Shown: positions 33,049-41,047 of the stretch, piece by piece
How the letters are laid out: each line of letters starts with the position of its first letter
How positions within the stretch are numbered: position 1 is the stretch's first letter
Assembly (NCBI RefSeq): GCF_900128945.1
Contig: NZ_FQUD01000004.1
Location: 868,001-932,000, forward strand
Direction of reading: 5' to 3'
DNA: 64,000 nt
Origin: Chryseobacterium sp. OV279
GTDB lineage: Bacteria > Bacteroidota > Bacteroidia > Flavobacteriales > Weeksellaceae
Program-made: the position numbers and the translations under genes
Notes under the pieces: generated by a model
The model's database searches: none
What the model was told of the DNA's origin: nothing
Seen by the model: the letters and a program-made list of their open reading frames with translations, nothing else

Positions 33049-33588
33049 ATGAAAAAATCCTTATTGTTAATTCCATTGATTATTATTTCATGTAAAAAAG
33101 AAGCGAACATAGCAGAAGCTCCCAACAGAGACTCTGCCGTGATCACAGAAATGCCGGACGCTGCCGCTAAAGCAGATTCTGCCGCCATCAGAAAGCAAGA
33201 TTCAATCATTAACAATGCTCCCGTTACCAAAGAAGTACTGCGCAAAGGCGTTATGAGAAGTGAAAAAGAAGGCCAGATCGTAAGAACGGCAGATGCTTCT
33301 CAGCTTCCTTTCACACTGGGAGAAGAATTCACGAAAGACGGTCAGGAACTTGTTTTAAAACTGACCCATTATGACAAACCGACTATTAAAGCCAAAATTT
33401 CAACGAATGAAAAAGACTTTAATATCAGATTTAACCAGATCAAACTTCCCAACGGGGATTATGACGGACCATTCAGCAGAGAAATCACTTACCAAACTAA
33501 AGGTACCGGCGAAGTCTGGCTGATTATCGGGAAAAGCAATATGGCTTCCGGGAATACAAAAGGAAGTTTTAATGTAAGTGTAGAGTAA
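33049..33588 (+). CDS. Lipoprotein, unknown
   Basis: The 179-aa protein has a short lipoprotein signal (LLLIPLIIISCKK, Cys at about 15), an Ala- and Asp-rich linker to about residue 60, and a C-terminal beta-rich domain. No family is recognised. It likely shares a transcript with the membrane protein upstream. Confidence 0.6.
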   Translation: MKKSLLLIPLIIISCKKEANIAEAPNRDSAVITEMPDAAAKADSAAIRKQDSIINNAPVTKEVLRKGVMRSEKEGQIVRTADASQLPFTLGEEFTKDGQELVLKLTHYDKPTIKAKISTNEKDFNIRFNQIKLPNGDYDGPFSREITYQTKGTGEVWLIIGKSNMASGNTKGSFNVSVE

Positions 33589-33641
33589 GTTTTATCCCTT
33601 TGGTATAATTTCTGCAAACTCATTACTAAAGTTTAAAAGTT

Positions 33642-34154
33642 ATGAAAAATATATGGTTAATGACGGCAGCAGTTTCAGCAGTAGTAGTAAGCTGTGGAAC
33701 GGTGCAGTCACTGGTACAGAACACATTCCCTTATACGGCCAATGTTTTGGTGTCTACGGGAGTTCCGGCCGATAAAGAAGTTTCCTCAACTTCTACAGCG
33801 ACCAATGTGCAGACATGGTTTGGAGGAAACAATAATGCGAAGATCAAAGATGTAAGAATTTCTGATGCTAAAATTTCTGTAGTGTCCCCTTCAGGTGGAA
33901 ACTTAAGCGCAGTGAAATCTGTGAAAGTATATGTTTCATCCAGCGGGACAGGAGAGAAATTGGTAGCATCCCGTTCCAACATTACAACGGATTCTTCAAG
34001 TTTAAATCTTGATCTTAATGATACAGGATATTTAGATGAGGTTGTGAAAAGCTCAGGACTGACCGTAAGAACAGTCTATGAGTTGAAAAATCAGACGACT
34101 TCGGATATGAATCTTAAAATAGCACTGAATTTCAACAGTGTTCCAGCGAAATAA
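33642..34154 (+). CDS. Lipoprotein, unknown
   Basis: The 170-aa protein has a lipoprotein signal (AAVSAVVVSCGTV, Cys at about 18). The mature part is rich in Ser, Val and Asn and predicted to be all beta. No family is recognised. A hairpin terminator follows. Confidence 0.6.
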   Translation: MKNIWLMTAAVSAVVVSCGTVQSLVQNTFPYTANVLVSTGVPADKEVSSTSTATNVQTWFGGNNNAKIKDVRISDAKISVVSPSGGNLSAVKSVKVYVSSSGTGEKLVASRSNITTDSSSLNLDLNDTGYLDEVVKSSGLTVRTVYELKNQTTSDMNLKIALNFNSVPAK

Positions 34155-34176
34155 TTTTTGTACCGTTTAAAACAGA

Positions 34177-34203
34177 ATAGGCTGTCCTGAAAAGGCAGCC
34201 TAT
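34177..34203. terminator. Terminator between convergent lipoprotein and ACT-domain genes
   Basis: AATAGGCTG and CAGCCTATT form the stem around a short loop, followed by TTTTTT. Confidence 0.7.
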
Positions 34204-34215
34204 TTTTTATAAGTA

Positions 34216-34608
34216 TTATTCAGACAATTTTGTTAAAACTTCAAGCGCCTTTTCAATATCTTTTGTATTCACGAAAATATGGTCATGGTAATACGCTGCT
34301 ACGACATTACAACTGATGCCGTTTTCAGAAAGCGCTTTTGAAAAAGCAGCGGTTAATCCCACCGCTTCCAGGGAAGAATGTATAGTCAGTGTTATCCACG
34401 ACATGACAACGGAATAGTCCAGCTGTAATCTGTCTGCGATTTCCTTTTTTAGAATAAGGGTAAATCCTTCCTCCTCTCTAAAGAACATTTCAATTTCATT
34501 CAAATTAAAACCTTCTGTACTTTTCGTGGTACAAAAAACATAGTCACCCGGATTGTGTTGGGGTTTCATACTTTTTAAAAGCTTTCCTAAATCTGTTTCT
34601 CCGTTCAT
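34216..34608 (-). CDS. ACT domain-containing protein
   Basis: The 130-aa protein resembles the small cytoplasmic ACT-type proteins (DUF2241-like): 'DLGKLLKSMKPQHNPGDYVFCT' at the start, and 'WITLTIHSSLEAVGLTAAFSKALSENGISCNVVAAYYHDHIFV' (about residues 70-113) as the ACT fold. ACT domains usually bind amino acids. A regulatory role is possible but not shown. Confidence 0.75.
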   Translation of the reverse strand: MNGETDLGKLLKSMKPQHNPGDYVFCTTKSTEGFNLNEIEMFFREEEGFTLILKKEIADRLQLDYSVVMSWITLTIHSSLEAVGLTAAFSKALSENGISCNVVAAYYHDHIFVNTKDIEKALEVLTKLSE

Positions 34609-34667
34609 TCTTTAGTTACATTAAAAAGAAAACAAGATACAGCTATTTTTACAGTTTTAAAAGTAAA

Positions 34668-34698
34668 ATGAGGCGATCCGAATCCGGATCACCTCATT
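34668..34698 (-). terminator. Hairpin after the S8 peptidase gene
   Basis: AATGAGG-GATCCG pairs with CGGATC-CCTCATT; the T-rich run needed for termination follows on the minus strand only weakly. Confidence 0.5.
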
Positions 34699-34730
34699 GT
34701 TTTCATTAAATAGGTATGAATGTCTTGATA

Positions 34731-36383
34731 TTACAGTTTGGTGAATTTTTCAACCACTCTTCTCTGTCCTTCAGTAATATTGATGATATACTGACCGGTA
34801 GGAAGATCTGAAGTGTTGATCTTTTCATCCGGTGAAACTGAACCTTTTGTAACAGTTCTTCCATGCATATTGATGATTTCGAAATCAAGTTTTTTATCGT
34901 CATTGCTGTGAATGGCAACAGAGCTGGTCACAGGATTAGGATAGATCTTAATTTCTAAAGGAGCTTGAGCTTTGACGCTGGCTTTAAGACTTCCTTCCAA
35001 TTGTAAGATGGCATTTTTCACATTAGGAAAAGGACCGATTTTTTGATTCACAACGGTACCACCCTGAGGAATTCCCGTAGAGATTAACAGATTTTTCATA
35101 GCAGACGGAGTCAGATACTGACCTGTAGTCTGGTAATAATAAGACTGGATCAGTGTGGCTGCAGAAGCTACCACAGGAGTGGCAGAGCTTGTTCCGCTGA
35201 AATAATTGTAAGTTCTGTTATTATCATTGTCATATTTTTGGTAAGATCCGTATCCTGCTGCAAGAACGTTGCTTCCCCAACCCTGTACATCCACCCGGTT
35301 TCCGAATGTACTGAAGCTTAGTTTTGAATGGGTTGTATTTGGAGAACCTGCTCCTACAATGATAGCACCGCTGTTTCCTCTTGCTCTGTATGCCGCATAA
35401 AAAGGATCATCAAGGTTTTGATTTCCGTTTCCTGCTGCCGCAATGATGATGATGCCTGAATCTGTAGCTGCTTTTGTTAAATCCCAGATCACGCTGTCGT
35501 ATTCTGCAGGGCAGTACTGGCCGTCTTTCCCACCGGTCTGCATTTCATACAGAATAATATCACCGGCCTGCGATGCATTGATGGATCTGCTCACCGCGGA
35601 AGCCCTGTTGTATCCCACGGTAGTCCATTCCATATAGCCTTTGATTTGAGAAGCACTGTAAGCTGCTCCTGATAGACCGATATTATCCTTTACAGAGCCT
35701 AAAATACTTACCACAGCCGTTCCGTGATCGCGGTAATTATTGTTGGCTAATCCTGCATTCGGACTGTATCCCGGTTCCAGTTGGATAGAATTTTGATTAG
35801 AAAGCATCTCGTGAGTTTTATAGAAGCCATATTCTACATCACGGATTCTGATATTCTGTCCAGTGATTCCTCTCGACCATGCGTATTTGGCATTAATTCC
35901 CGGATTGTCGTTCAGATACGTTTGAAGACTTTCCAGATCCGGAGTAGCTACAAATGCTTTAACGAAGGGAGGTTCGATAGGCGTGCTGCTCATCACGGAA
36001 ACATATTCCACTTCAGGGAATCTTTCAAGCGTGCGCGCCAGCTTTTCAGCGTCTTCATTGTTTTGTAAAGGAGTATTGACTTTGAATATCCTTCTCAGTT
36101 TTTCAACAGATTCACCGGAGTTACCGTTGGCTTTGCTGTCTTTGATCATTTCGTCAAGTTTTCGATCACTAAAACCAAAATCATTGACAAACGAAATTCC
36201 GTTGGTTTTGACAAATTCTGCCAGTTCCGGATTTCCGAGTGCTGCTTTTTCAGAAGCGATGTTTTTTGAAAAACATACATAAATGTTCGGGTTGGGCTTA
36301 TCGTTTTTCTCCGATGGATTCTGGCCGTAAGAAAGGATAAAGCCGAAAATAAATAATGTGAAAAGTCTAATTTCTGTTCTCAT
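34731..36383 (-). CDS. Secreted S8 (subtilisin-like) serine peptidase with T9SS sorting domain
   Basis: The 550-aa protein has a signal peptide (MRTEIRLFTLFIFGFILSYGQ), an N-terminal prodomain-like part (about 30-150), and a subtilase domain. Its catalytic residues lie in 'IRIRDVEYGF' (Asp, about 178), 'DHGTAVVSILG' (His, about 218) and 'FSGTSSATPVVA' (Ser, about 395). The C-terminal sorting domain is 'IKIYPNPVTSSVAIHS ... QYIINI ... VVEKFTKL' (about 478-550). It is probably exported by the type IX system. Confidence 0.88.
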   Translation of the reverse strand: MRTEIRLFTLFIFGFILSYGQNPSEKNDKPNPNIYVCFSKNIASEKAALGNPELAEFVKTNGISFVNDFGFSDRKLDEMIKDSKANGNSGESVEKLRRIFKVNTPLQNNEDAEKLARTLERFPEVEYVSVMSSTPIEPPFVKAFVATPDLESLQTYLNDNPGINAKYAWSRGITGQNIRIRDVEYGFYKTHEMLSNQNSIQLEPGYSPNAGLANNNYRDHGTAVVSILGSVKDNIGLSGAAYSASQIKGYMEWTTVGYNRASAVSRSINASQAGDIILYEMQTGGKDGQYCPAEYDSVIWDLTKAATDSGIIIIAAAGNGNQNLDDPFYAAYRARGNSGAIIVGAGSPNTTHSKLSFSTFGNRVDVQGWGSNVLAAGYGSYQKYDNDNNRTYNYFSGTSSATPVVASAATLIQSYYYQTTGQYLTPSAMKNLLISTGIPQGGTVVNQKIGPFPNVKNAILQLEGSLKASVKAQAPLEIKIYPNPVTSSVAIHSNDDKKLDFEIINMHGRTVTKGSVSPDEKINTSDLPTGQYIINITEGQRRVVEKFTKL

Positions 36384-36605
36384 AATATCTTATTAAATGG
36401 TTGTTAATCAAATATATAATTTATATCACAAGAAATGGAAAAATAGAATGAAATAAATGAATTTTGTTGTATAGTTGTTAATTATAATGAATAATCTATA
36501 TAAATGATAATAAAATTAATTTAAATCACGTTTTTGTGAAATTAAATTAATAGCGAAAAATTTGATATGCATGCTCGGCTAATGATAAACTATTGATGAG
36601 GTAAT

Positions 36606-37733
36606 TTAGTTGATATAATTCATCTTAAGAAGAAGTCTCCTGATATGACCGGTAATGAATTTATTATTGTTAGTCAGCCAGACAATAGATATGTTTTTTT
36701 CAGGAATCATGATGAGGTGGGATTTAAAACCTCCCTGATCACCGGAGTGCTCTATGACGTTTACATTCTCTTCCGTTTGAGTATCGGCGTAAAAACCTTT
36801 GTGAACAAACCAGGTTCCGGTATGGTAAACCGGTTTTTTGCCATTCCACTGTTCCGGCTTGTAGAGTGTTTTTGAGTTTTCAATAACAGCGCAGTTGGTA
36901 AACTTACATTGATTAATAGCTGTAATGTATTTTTTCAGATCTTCAATGGAGCTCCAGACCCCTCCGTTTCCGGCAGCAGCAAAAGTAGGGCATTCACCGT
37001 AGTCGTATTCCGTGTATACTTTATCTTTCAGAATATAACCGTGGGCTACATTTTTTTCAGGATAGCTTCCGTCTGTAATACGGCTGCTTTTCATTCCGGA
37101 AGGTTTGAAAATATGCTCACCGATAAAACGCTGCCATTTCATGCTGCTTGTTTTTTCAATCACCAGCGCAAGTCCGTTGTAAGCAGGATTCGAGTATTTG
37201 AATTTTGTTCCCGGTTCAAATTCCAGTGAGTCGGCAGATTTTAGAGGTCTGAAATTCTCCTCATCCTTCGCAGTCAGATAAAAAATGCTGTCTTTCTCCA
37301 CATGTCTGAGATCCGGGAGCCCGGAACTGTGGGTAAGAATATGGCGAAGCTTAATTTTAGAAGCAATATCTTTATTTTTAAAATCCGGAAAGAATTTTAG
37401 CAGGTTGTCATCTGTTGAAAGTTTGTGTCGGTCCTGAAGCATCAGAATGCCATAGGAGACAAAAGTTTTAGTAATAGAACCAAGGTTCGAAACTGTTTTT
37501 GTTGTGAATTTTTCCTTAGTCTTCAGATCAGCCAGCCCGAAGGAATTTTCATACAAAACCTTATCTCCCTGCTGGATCAGAATAGCACCACCCGGTTCGT
37601 CTGCTTTGAAAAGTTCTGAAAACGCAGAATCAAGTTTGGATTTTAAAAGATCTTCACGGCTCTGAGCAAAACAGACCATTTGAATACTGAGAGTGAATAA
37701 AAGTCCGGACATTAATTTAAAACGAAGATGCAT
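36606..37733 (-). CDS. Secreted serine hydrolase, class C beta-lactamase-like
   Basis: The 375-aa protein has a signal peptide (LLFTLSIQMVCFAQ) and the class C/AmpC-type fold with SxxK in 'LGSITKTFVS' (Ser about 84), YxN in 'FKYSNPAYN' (about 180) and a 'HSGDQGGF' box near 330. Members are esterases, D-amino-acid peptidases or carboxypeptidases as often as beta-lactamases, so antibiotic resistance is not implied. Confidence 0.82.
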   Translation of the reverse strand: MHLRFKLMSGLLFTLSIQMVCFAQSREDLLKSKLDSAFSELFKADEPGGAILIQQGDKVLYENSFGLADLKTKEKFTTKTVSNLGSITKTFVSYGILMLQDRHKLSTDDNLLKFFPDFKNKDIASKIKLRHILTHSSGLPDLRHVEKDSIFYLTAKDEENFRPLKSADSLEFEPGTKFKYSNPAYNGLALVIEKTSSMKWQRFIGEHIFKPSGMKSSRITDGSYPEKNVAHGYILKDKVYTEYDYGECPTFAAAGNGGVWSSIEDLKKYITAINQCKFTNCAVIENSKTLYKPEQWNGKKPVYHTGTWFVHKGFYADTQTEENVNVIEHSGDQGGFKSHLIMIPEKNISIVWLTNNNKFITGHIRRLLLKMNYIN

Positions 37734-37796
37734 GAATATGGTGTTTTTATTTCAAATCTTAAGGTTGATAATGCTTGATTATATTGTTAATAATGA

Positions 37797-38246
37797 TCAG
37801 TTTTTTGTGATAGAATCCATGACAATCGTCACCGGGCCGTCATTGATAAGGGAAACTTTCATGTCTGCCCCAAAAATACCGCTTTCGGTTTTTAATCCTG
37901 ATTTAGCAATTTCTTCTTTAAAATAATCAAAAAGAGGAATGGCTTTATCCGGTTTTGCAGCTTTTATGAAAGAAGGACGGTTGCCTTTTTTATAGTCTGC
38001 GATCAGAGTGAATTGACTGATACAAAGAATTTCTCCTGAAATATCTTTAACAGAAAGATTCAGTTTGTCATCTTCATCACCAAATATCCTGAGGTTTAAA
38101 ATCTTCTGAACCAGCCAGTCTGCATCTGCTTTTTCATCATTTTCATCAATTCCTGTCAGCAGCATCAATCCTTTTCCTATTTCCCCGACAATTTTTCCGT
38201 CTACTTTTACACTGGCCTCCGAAACTCTCTGTATAACGATCTTCAT
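37797..38246 (-). CDS. dtd: D-aminoacyl-tRNA deacylase
   Basis: The 149-aa enzyme removes D-amino acids wrongly attached to tRNA. The start 'MKIVIQRVSEASVKVDGKIVGEIGKGLMLLTGI', the active-site 'SQFTLIADYKKGNRPSF' (about residues 77-93) and the C-terminal 'NDGPVTIVMDS' (where the Gly-cis-Pro motif lies) are all present. It ends one base from the lipoprotein gene upstream. Confidence 0.93.
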   Translation of the reverse strand: MKIVIQRVSEASVKVDGKIVGEIGKGLMLLTGIDENDEKADADWLVQKILNLRIFGDEDDKLNLSVKDISGEILCISQFTLIADYKKGNRPSFIKAAKPDKAIPLFDYFKEEIAKSGLKTESGIFGADMKVSLINDGPVTIVMDSITKN

Positions 38247-38247
38247 T

Positions 38248-38703
38248 TTAGTAATAAATATTTAAATTCTTAGTAGCTGGGTCATAATTGTTAAGATAGG
38301 TTTTAGGCGGAAGAGAAGTGGGTGAACCAGACTGCGGCTCGCCTGTTCTGAGGATCCATTTGGTGTTATCCTTAGGACATAGAATGCTGATGTTGTCTTT
38401 TACTTCAAGGGTTGTATTGCTGTCAGGGCACAGATGTGGGGCATTCCTGTCATAAACTTTAAAGTTTTCTCCCACACGCACTATGATCAGTCCTCTTGTA
38501 CCGGACTGTTGCTCGTTTACGTAAATCCAGCCTCCGTCATAAGTCAGATTGTAATAAGCAGGCAGGTTCAGATTTAAAGTTACATTGATAGGGTTGCTGG
38601 GAAAACAGCTTACCGTGTCTTCTCTGCTTCCGCATGAGTTTATAGTTAAAATACTGAAAATCAGTATCGTTAAAATAGAAAGGATTGAAAAAGTTTTTTT
38701 CAT
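38248..38703 (-). CDS. Rieske-like lipoprotein lacking cluster histidines
   Basis: The 151-aa lipoprotein (Cys about 24, in 'TINSCGSRED') resembles the small Rieske-fold lipoproteins of Flavobacteriia: 'VYDRNAPHLCPDSNTTLEV' and 'ILCPKDNTKWILRTGEPQSG'. A true Rieske site has CxH and CxxH; here the sites read C-P-D and C-P-K-D, so a 2Fe-2S cluster is unlikely. It is one base upstream of dtd on the same strand. Confidence 0.6.
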   Translation of the reverse strand: MKKTFSILSILTILIFSILTINSCGSREDTVSCFPSNPINVTLNLNLPAYYNLTYDGGWIYVNEQQSGTRGLIIVRVGENFKVYDRNAPHLCPDSNTTLEVKDNISILCPKDNTKWILRTGEPQSGSPTSLPPKTYLNNYDPATKNLNIYY

Positions 38704-38720
38704 TTCAATTTAAATTTTTA

Positions 38721-38728
38721 TATATTTG
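38721..38728 (+). promoter_or_regulatory. Probable -7 element of greA
   Basis: TATATTTG matches TAnnTTTG exactly and lies 84 nt before the greA start in the spacer between divergent genes. Confidence 0.4.
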
Positions 38729-38812
38729 TAAAAGTTAAACGATATAACACGTAATACATTGTCCGGCAAATGTCGGATTATTTTTTTATACCAAACCTAA
38801 ATTTTGAAAATT

Positions 38813-39283
38813 ATGGCAAGCTATGTAACAAAGGAGGGACAAGAGAAAATGAAAGCTGAGCTGGAACAGTTAGAAACTGTGGAAAGACCAAAAATTACCA
38901 TGCAGATCGCAGAAGCAAGAGACAAAGGAGATTTGTCTGAAAATGCTGAATATGATGCGGCTAAAGAGGCTCAGGGAATGCTTGAAATGAGAATTTCCAA
39001 GCTGAAAGATATTATCGCAACTTCCAAGATCATAGATGAAAGTCAATTAGATACTTCAAAGGTTTCCATCCTTACTACTGTAAAACTTAAAAACAATGTG
39101 ACCAATCAGGAGCAGGTGTTTACATTGGTGCCGGATAATGAAAGCGACCTTAAAACAGGAAGAATTTCTGTAAATACACCTATTGCAAAAGGATTGCTTG
39201 GAAAAGTAATCGGTGAGACAGCTGATATTACATTACCCAACGGAAACAAACTTTCTTTCGAAGTATTAGATATTTCCCTATAA
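38813..39283 (+). CDS. greA: Transcription elongation factor GreA
   Basis: GreA rescues backtracked RNA polymerase by stimulating transcript cleavage. The 156-aa protein (start MASYVTKEGQ at 38813; an in-frame TTG three codons earlier is unlikely) has the N-terminal coiled coil with the basic/acidic tip 'ARDKGDLSENAEYDAAKEAQG' (about residues 35-55) and the C-terminal FKBP-like domain. Confidence 0.95.
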   Translation: MASYVTKEGQEKMKAELEQLETVERPKITMQIAEARDKGDLSENAEYDAAKEAQGMLEMRISKLKDIIATSKIIDESQLDTSKVSILTTVKLKNNVTNQEQVFTLVPDNESDLKTGRISVNTPIAKGLLGKVIGETADITLPNGNKLSFEVLDISL

Positions 39284-39339
39284 TCTAAGTACGATATCCG
39301 GAATCAAATTTCTAAAATCTAACCTCTAACTTCTACCTT

Positions 39340-39726
39340 ATGAGCAGTATATTCACAAAAATCATTAATGGCGATATTCCCTCTTATACCATTGCCGAGA
39401 ATGATCACTTTATCGCGTTTCTGGATGCAATGCCTTTAGTGAAAGGACATACACTGGTAGTTCCCAAGAAAGAAGTGGATCTTATTTTTGATCTGGACAG
39501 TGAAGAATATAAAAACCTTTGGGGATTTGCCCAGCAAGTCGCCAAAAAGATTAAAAATGCAGTACCCTGCGTGAGAGTGGGTGTAGCTGTAGTAGGACTT
39601 GAAGTTCCTCATGCCCACATCCACCTCATTCCCTTAAACAAAGTGGAGGACATGAACTTCAAAAATGAAAGACTGAAACTAACAGACGAAGAATATAAAG
39701 AGATTCAAAACTCAATTATTTCTTAA
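39340..39726 (+). CDS. HIT family hydrolase
   Basis: The 128-aa protein has the histidine triad 'VPHAHIHLIPL' (about residues 89-99) and the N-terminal 'SIFTKIINGDIPSYTIAENDHFIAFLDAMP' typical of bacterial HIT nucleotide hydrolases/transferases. Substrates are probably adenosine phosphoramidate-like nucleotides. Confidence 0.9.
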   Translation: MSSIFTKIINGDIPSYTIAENDHFIAFLDAMPLVKGHTLVVPKKEVDLIFDLDSEEYKNLWGFAQQVAKKIKNAVPCVRVGVAVVGLEVPHAHIHLIPLNKVEDMNFKNERLKLTDEEYKEIQNSIIS

Positions 39727-39732
39727 AAGCAT

Positions 39733-39764
39733 AAAATCGTAAAAAAGAAATTTTTTACGATTTT
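39733..39764. terminator. Terminator between HIT and clpX genes
   Basis: A 14-bp perfect stem (AAAATCGTAAAAAA with its complement) with GAAA loop and a T-rich 3' side. Confidence 0.7.
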
Positions 39765-39784
39765 CTTTAACCTTATTATATAGT

Positions 39785-40972
39785 ATGAATTCAAACCAAT
39801 GTTCTTTCTGCGGCAGAAAAAGAAATGAAGTACAGATGCTTATTTCAGGGCAGAGCGGCTTTATTTGTGAAAACTGCATCGAACAGGCGCACGTTATAGT
39901 AAAAGACAGCGTTTCTAAAACGGGGACTTCTCCGGCAGAAAGTATAGACGAACTTAAAAAACCGAAAGAGATCAAAGAATTCCTTAACCAATATGTTATT
40001 GGGCAAGATCAGGCAAAAAAGCAGCTTTCGATCGCGGTATACAATCATTATAAAAGACTGCTTCACGCTCAGGATGAGAACAGGGAAGTAGAACTGGAAA
40101 AATCAAATATCATCATGATAGGCGAAACCGGTACAGGAAAAACTCTTCTGGCAAAAACCATTGCAAGAGAGCTGAACGTTCCTTTCTGTATCGTAGATGC
40201 TACCATTCTTACAGAAGCAGGTTATGTGGGAGAAGATGTGGAAAGTATCCTTTCAAGACTTCTGATGGTGGCTGATTATGATGTGGAAAAGGCAGAAAAA
40301 GGAATTGTATTTATTGATGAGATCGATAAAATTGCAAGAAAATCTGACAATCCAAGCATTACAAGAGATGTTTCCGGAGAAGGAGTGCAACAAGGATTGC
40401 TGAAACTTCTGGAAGGAAGTATCGTCAATGTTCCGCCTCAGGGAGGAAGAAAGCACCCGGATCAGAAATACATCCAGGTGAATACTCAGAACATCCTGTT
40501 TATTGCCGGTGGAGCTTTTGACGGAATCAAAGATATCATCGAAAGAAGAATGAACAAGCAGGCCATTGGTTTCAGTTCTGAAAAAATAAATAATACGGAC
40601 GAAGAAAAATATGTATTGACCAATATCAATGCTATTGACCTTCGTACTTTCGGATTAATTCCTGAACTTTTAGGTAGATTCCCAATCATTACTTACCTGG
40701 ATAAACTGGATAAAGAGACCATGGTAAGAATCATGAAAGAACCCAAAAATTCGATCATCAATCAGTTTATAGAACTGTTCAAAATGGATGGCACGAATTT
40801 GGTATTTACAGACGGCGCTGTCGAAAAGATAGTAGAAGAAACCATTGAAAAAGGATTGGGAGCCAGAGGCTTAAGAGGAACCACTGAAAAAGTTCTGGAG
40901 GACTATATGTTTTCAATAGGAGAGGAGAAAGAAATCATATTAACGGAGGATAATATTTTTGTTAATAAATAA
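39785..40972 (+). CDS. clpX: ATP-dependent protease ATP-binding subunit ClpX
   Basis: ClpX unfolds substrates and feeds them to ClpP. The 395-aa protein has the N-terminal zinc-binding domain (CSFCGRKRNEV ... ICENCIEQA), Walker A 'MIGETGTGKTLLAKT' (about residues 113-127), Walker B 'GIVFIDEIDKIAR' (about 175-187) and the 'RGLRGTTEKVLEDYMF' sensor-2 region. The IGF-type ClpP-binding loop seems to read 'IGFSSEK'. clpP is not in the window. Confidence 0.95.
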   Translation: MNSNQCSFCGRKRNEVQMLISGQSGFICENCIEQAHVIVKDSVSKTGTSPAESIDELKKPKEIKEFLNQYVIGQDQAKKQLSIAVYNHYKRLLHAQDENREVELEKSNIIMIGETGTGKTLLAKTIARELNVPFCIVDATILTEAGYVGEDVESILSRLLMVADYDVEKAEKGIVFIDEIDKIARKSDNPSITRDVSGEGVQQGLLKLLEGSIVNVPPQGGRKHPDQKYIQVNTQNILFIAGGAFDGIKDIIERRMNKQAIGFSSEKINNTDEEKYVLTNINAIDLRTFGLIPELLGRFPIITYLDKLDKETMVRIMKEPKNSIINQFIELFKMDGTNLVFTDGAVEKIVEETIEKGLGARGLRGTTEKVLEDYMFSIGEEKEIILTEDNIFVNK

Positions 40973-41001
40973 AATATTTTTTTTTCTTTAAAAAAAAATC
41001 T

Positions 41002-41009
41002 TACCTTTG
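41002..41009 (+). promoter_or_regulatory. Probable -7 element of the T9SS protein gene
   Basis: TACCTTTG fits TAnnTTTG exactly, 38 nt before the start codon at 41048. Confidence 0.5.
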
Positions 41010-41047
41010 CGGGTGAAGATTGTATTAACACACAAATAATTTATACA

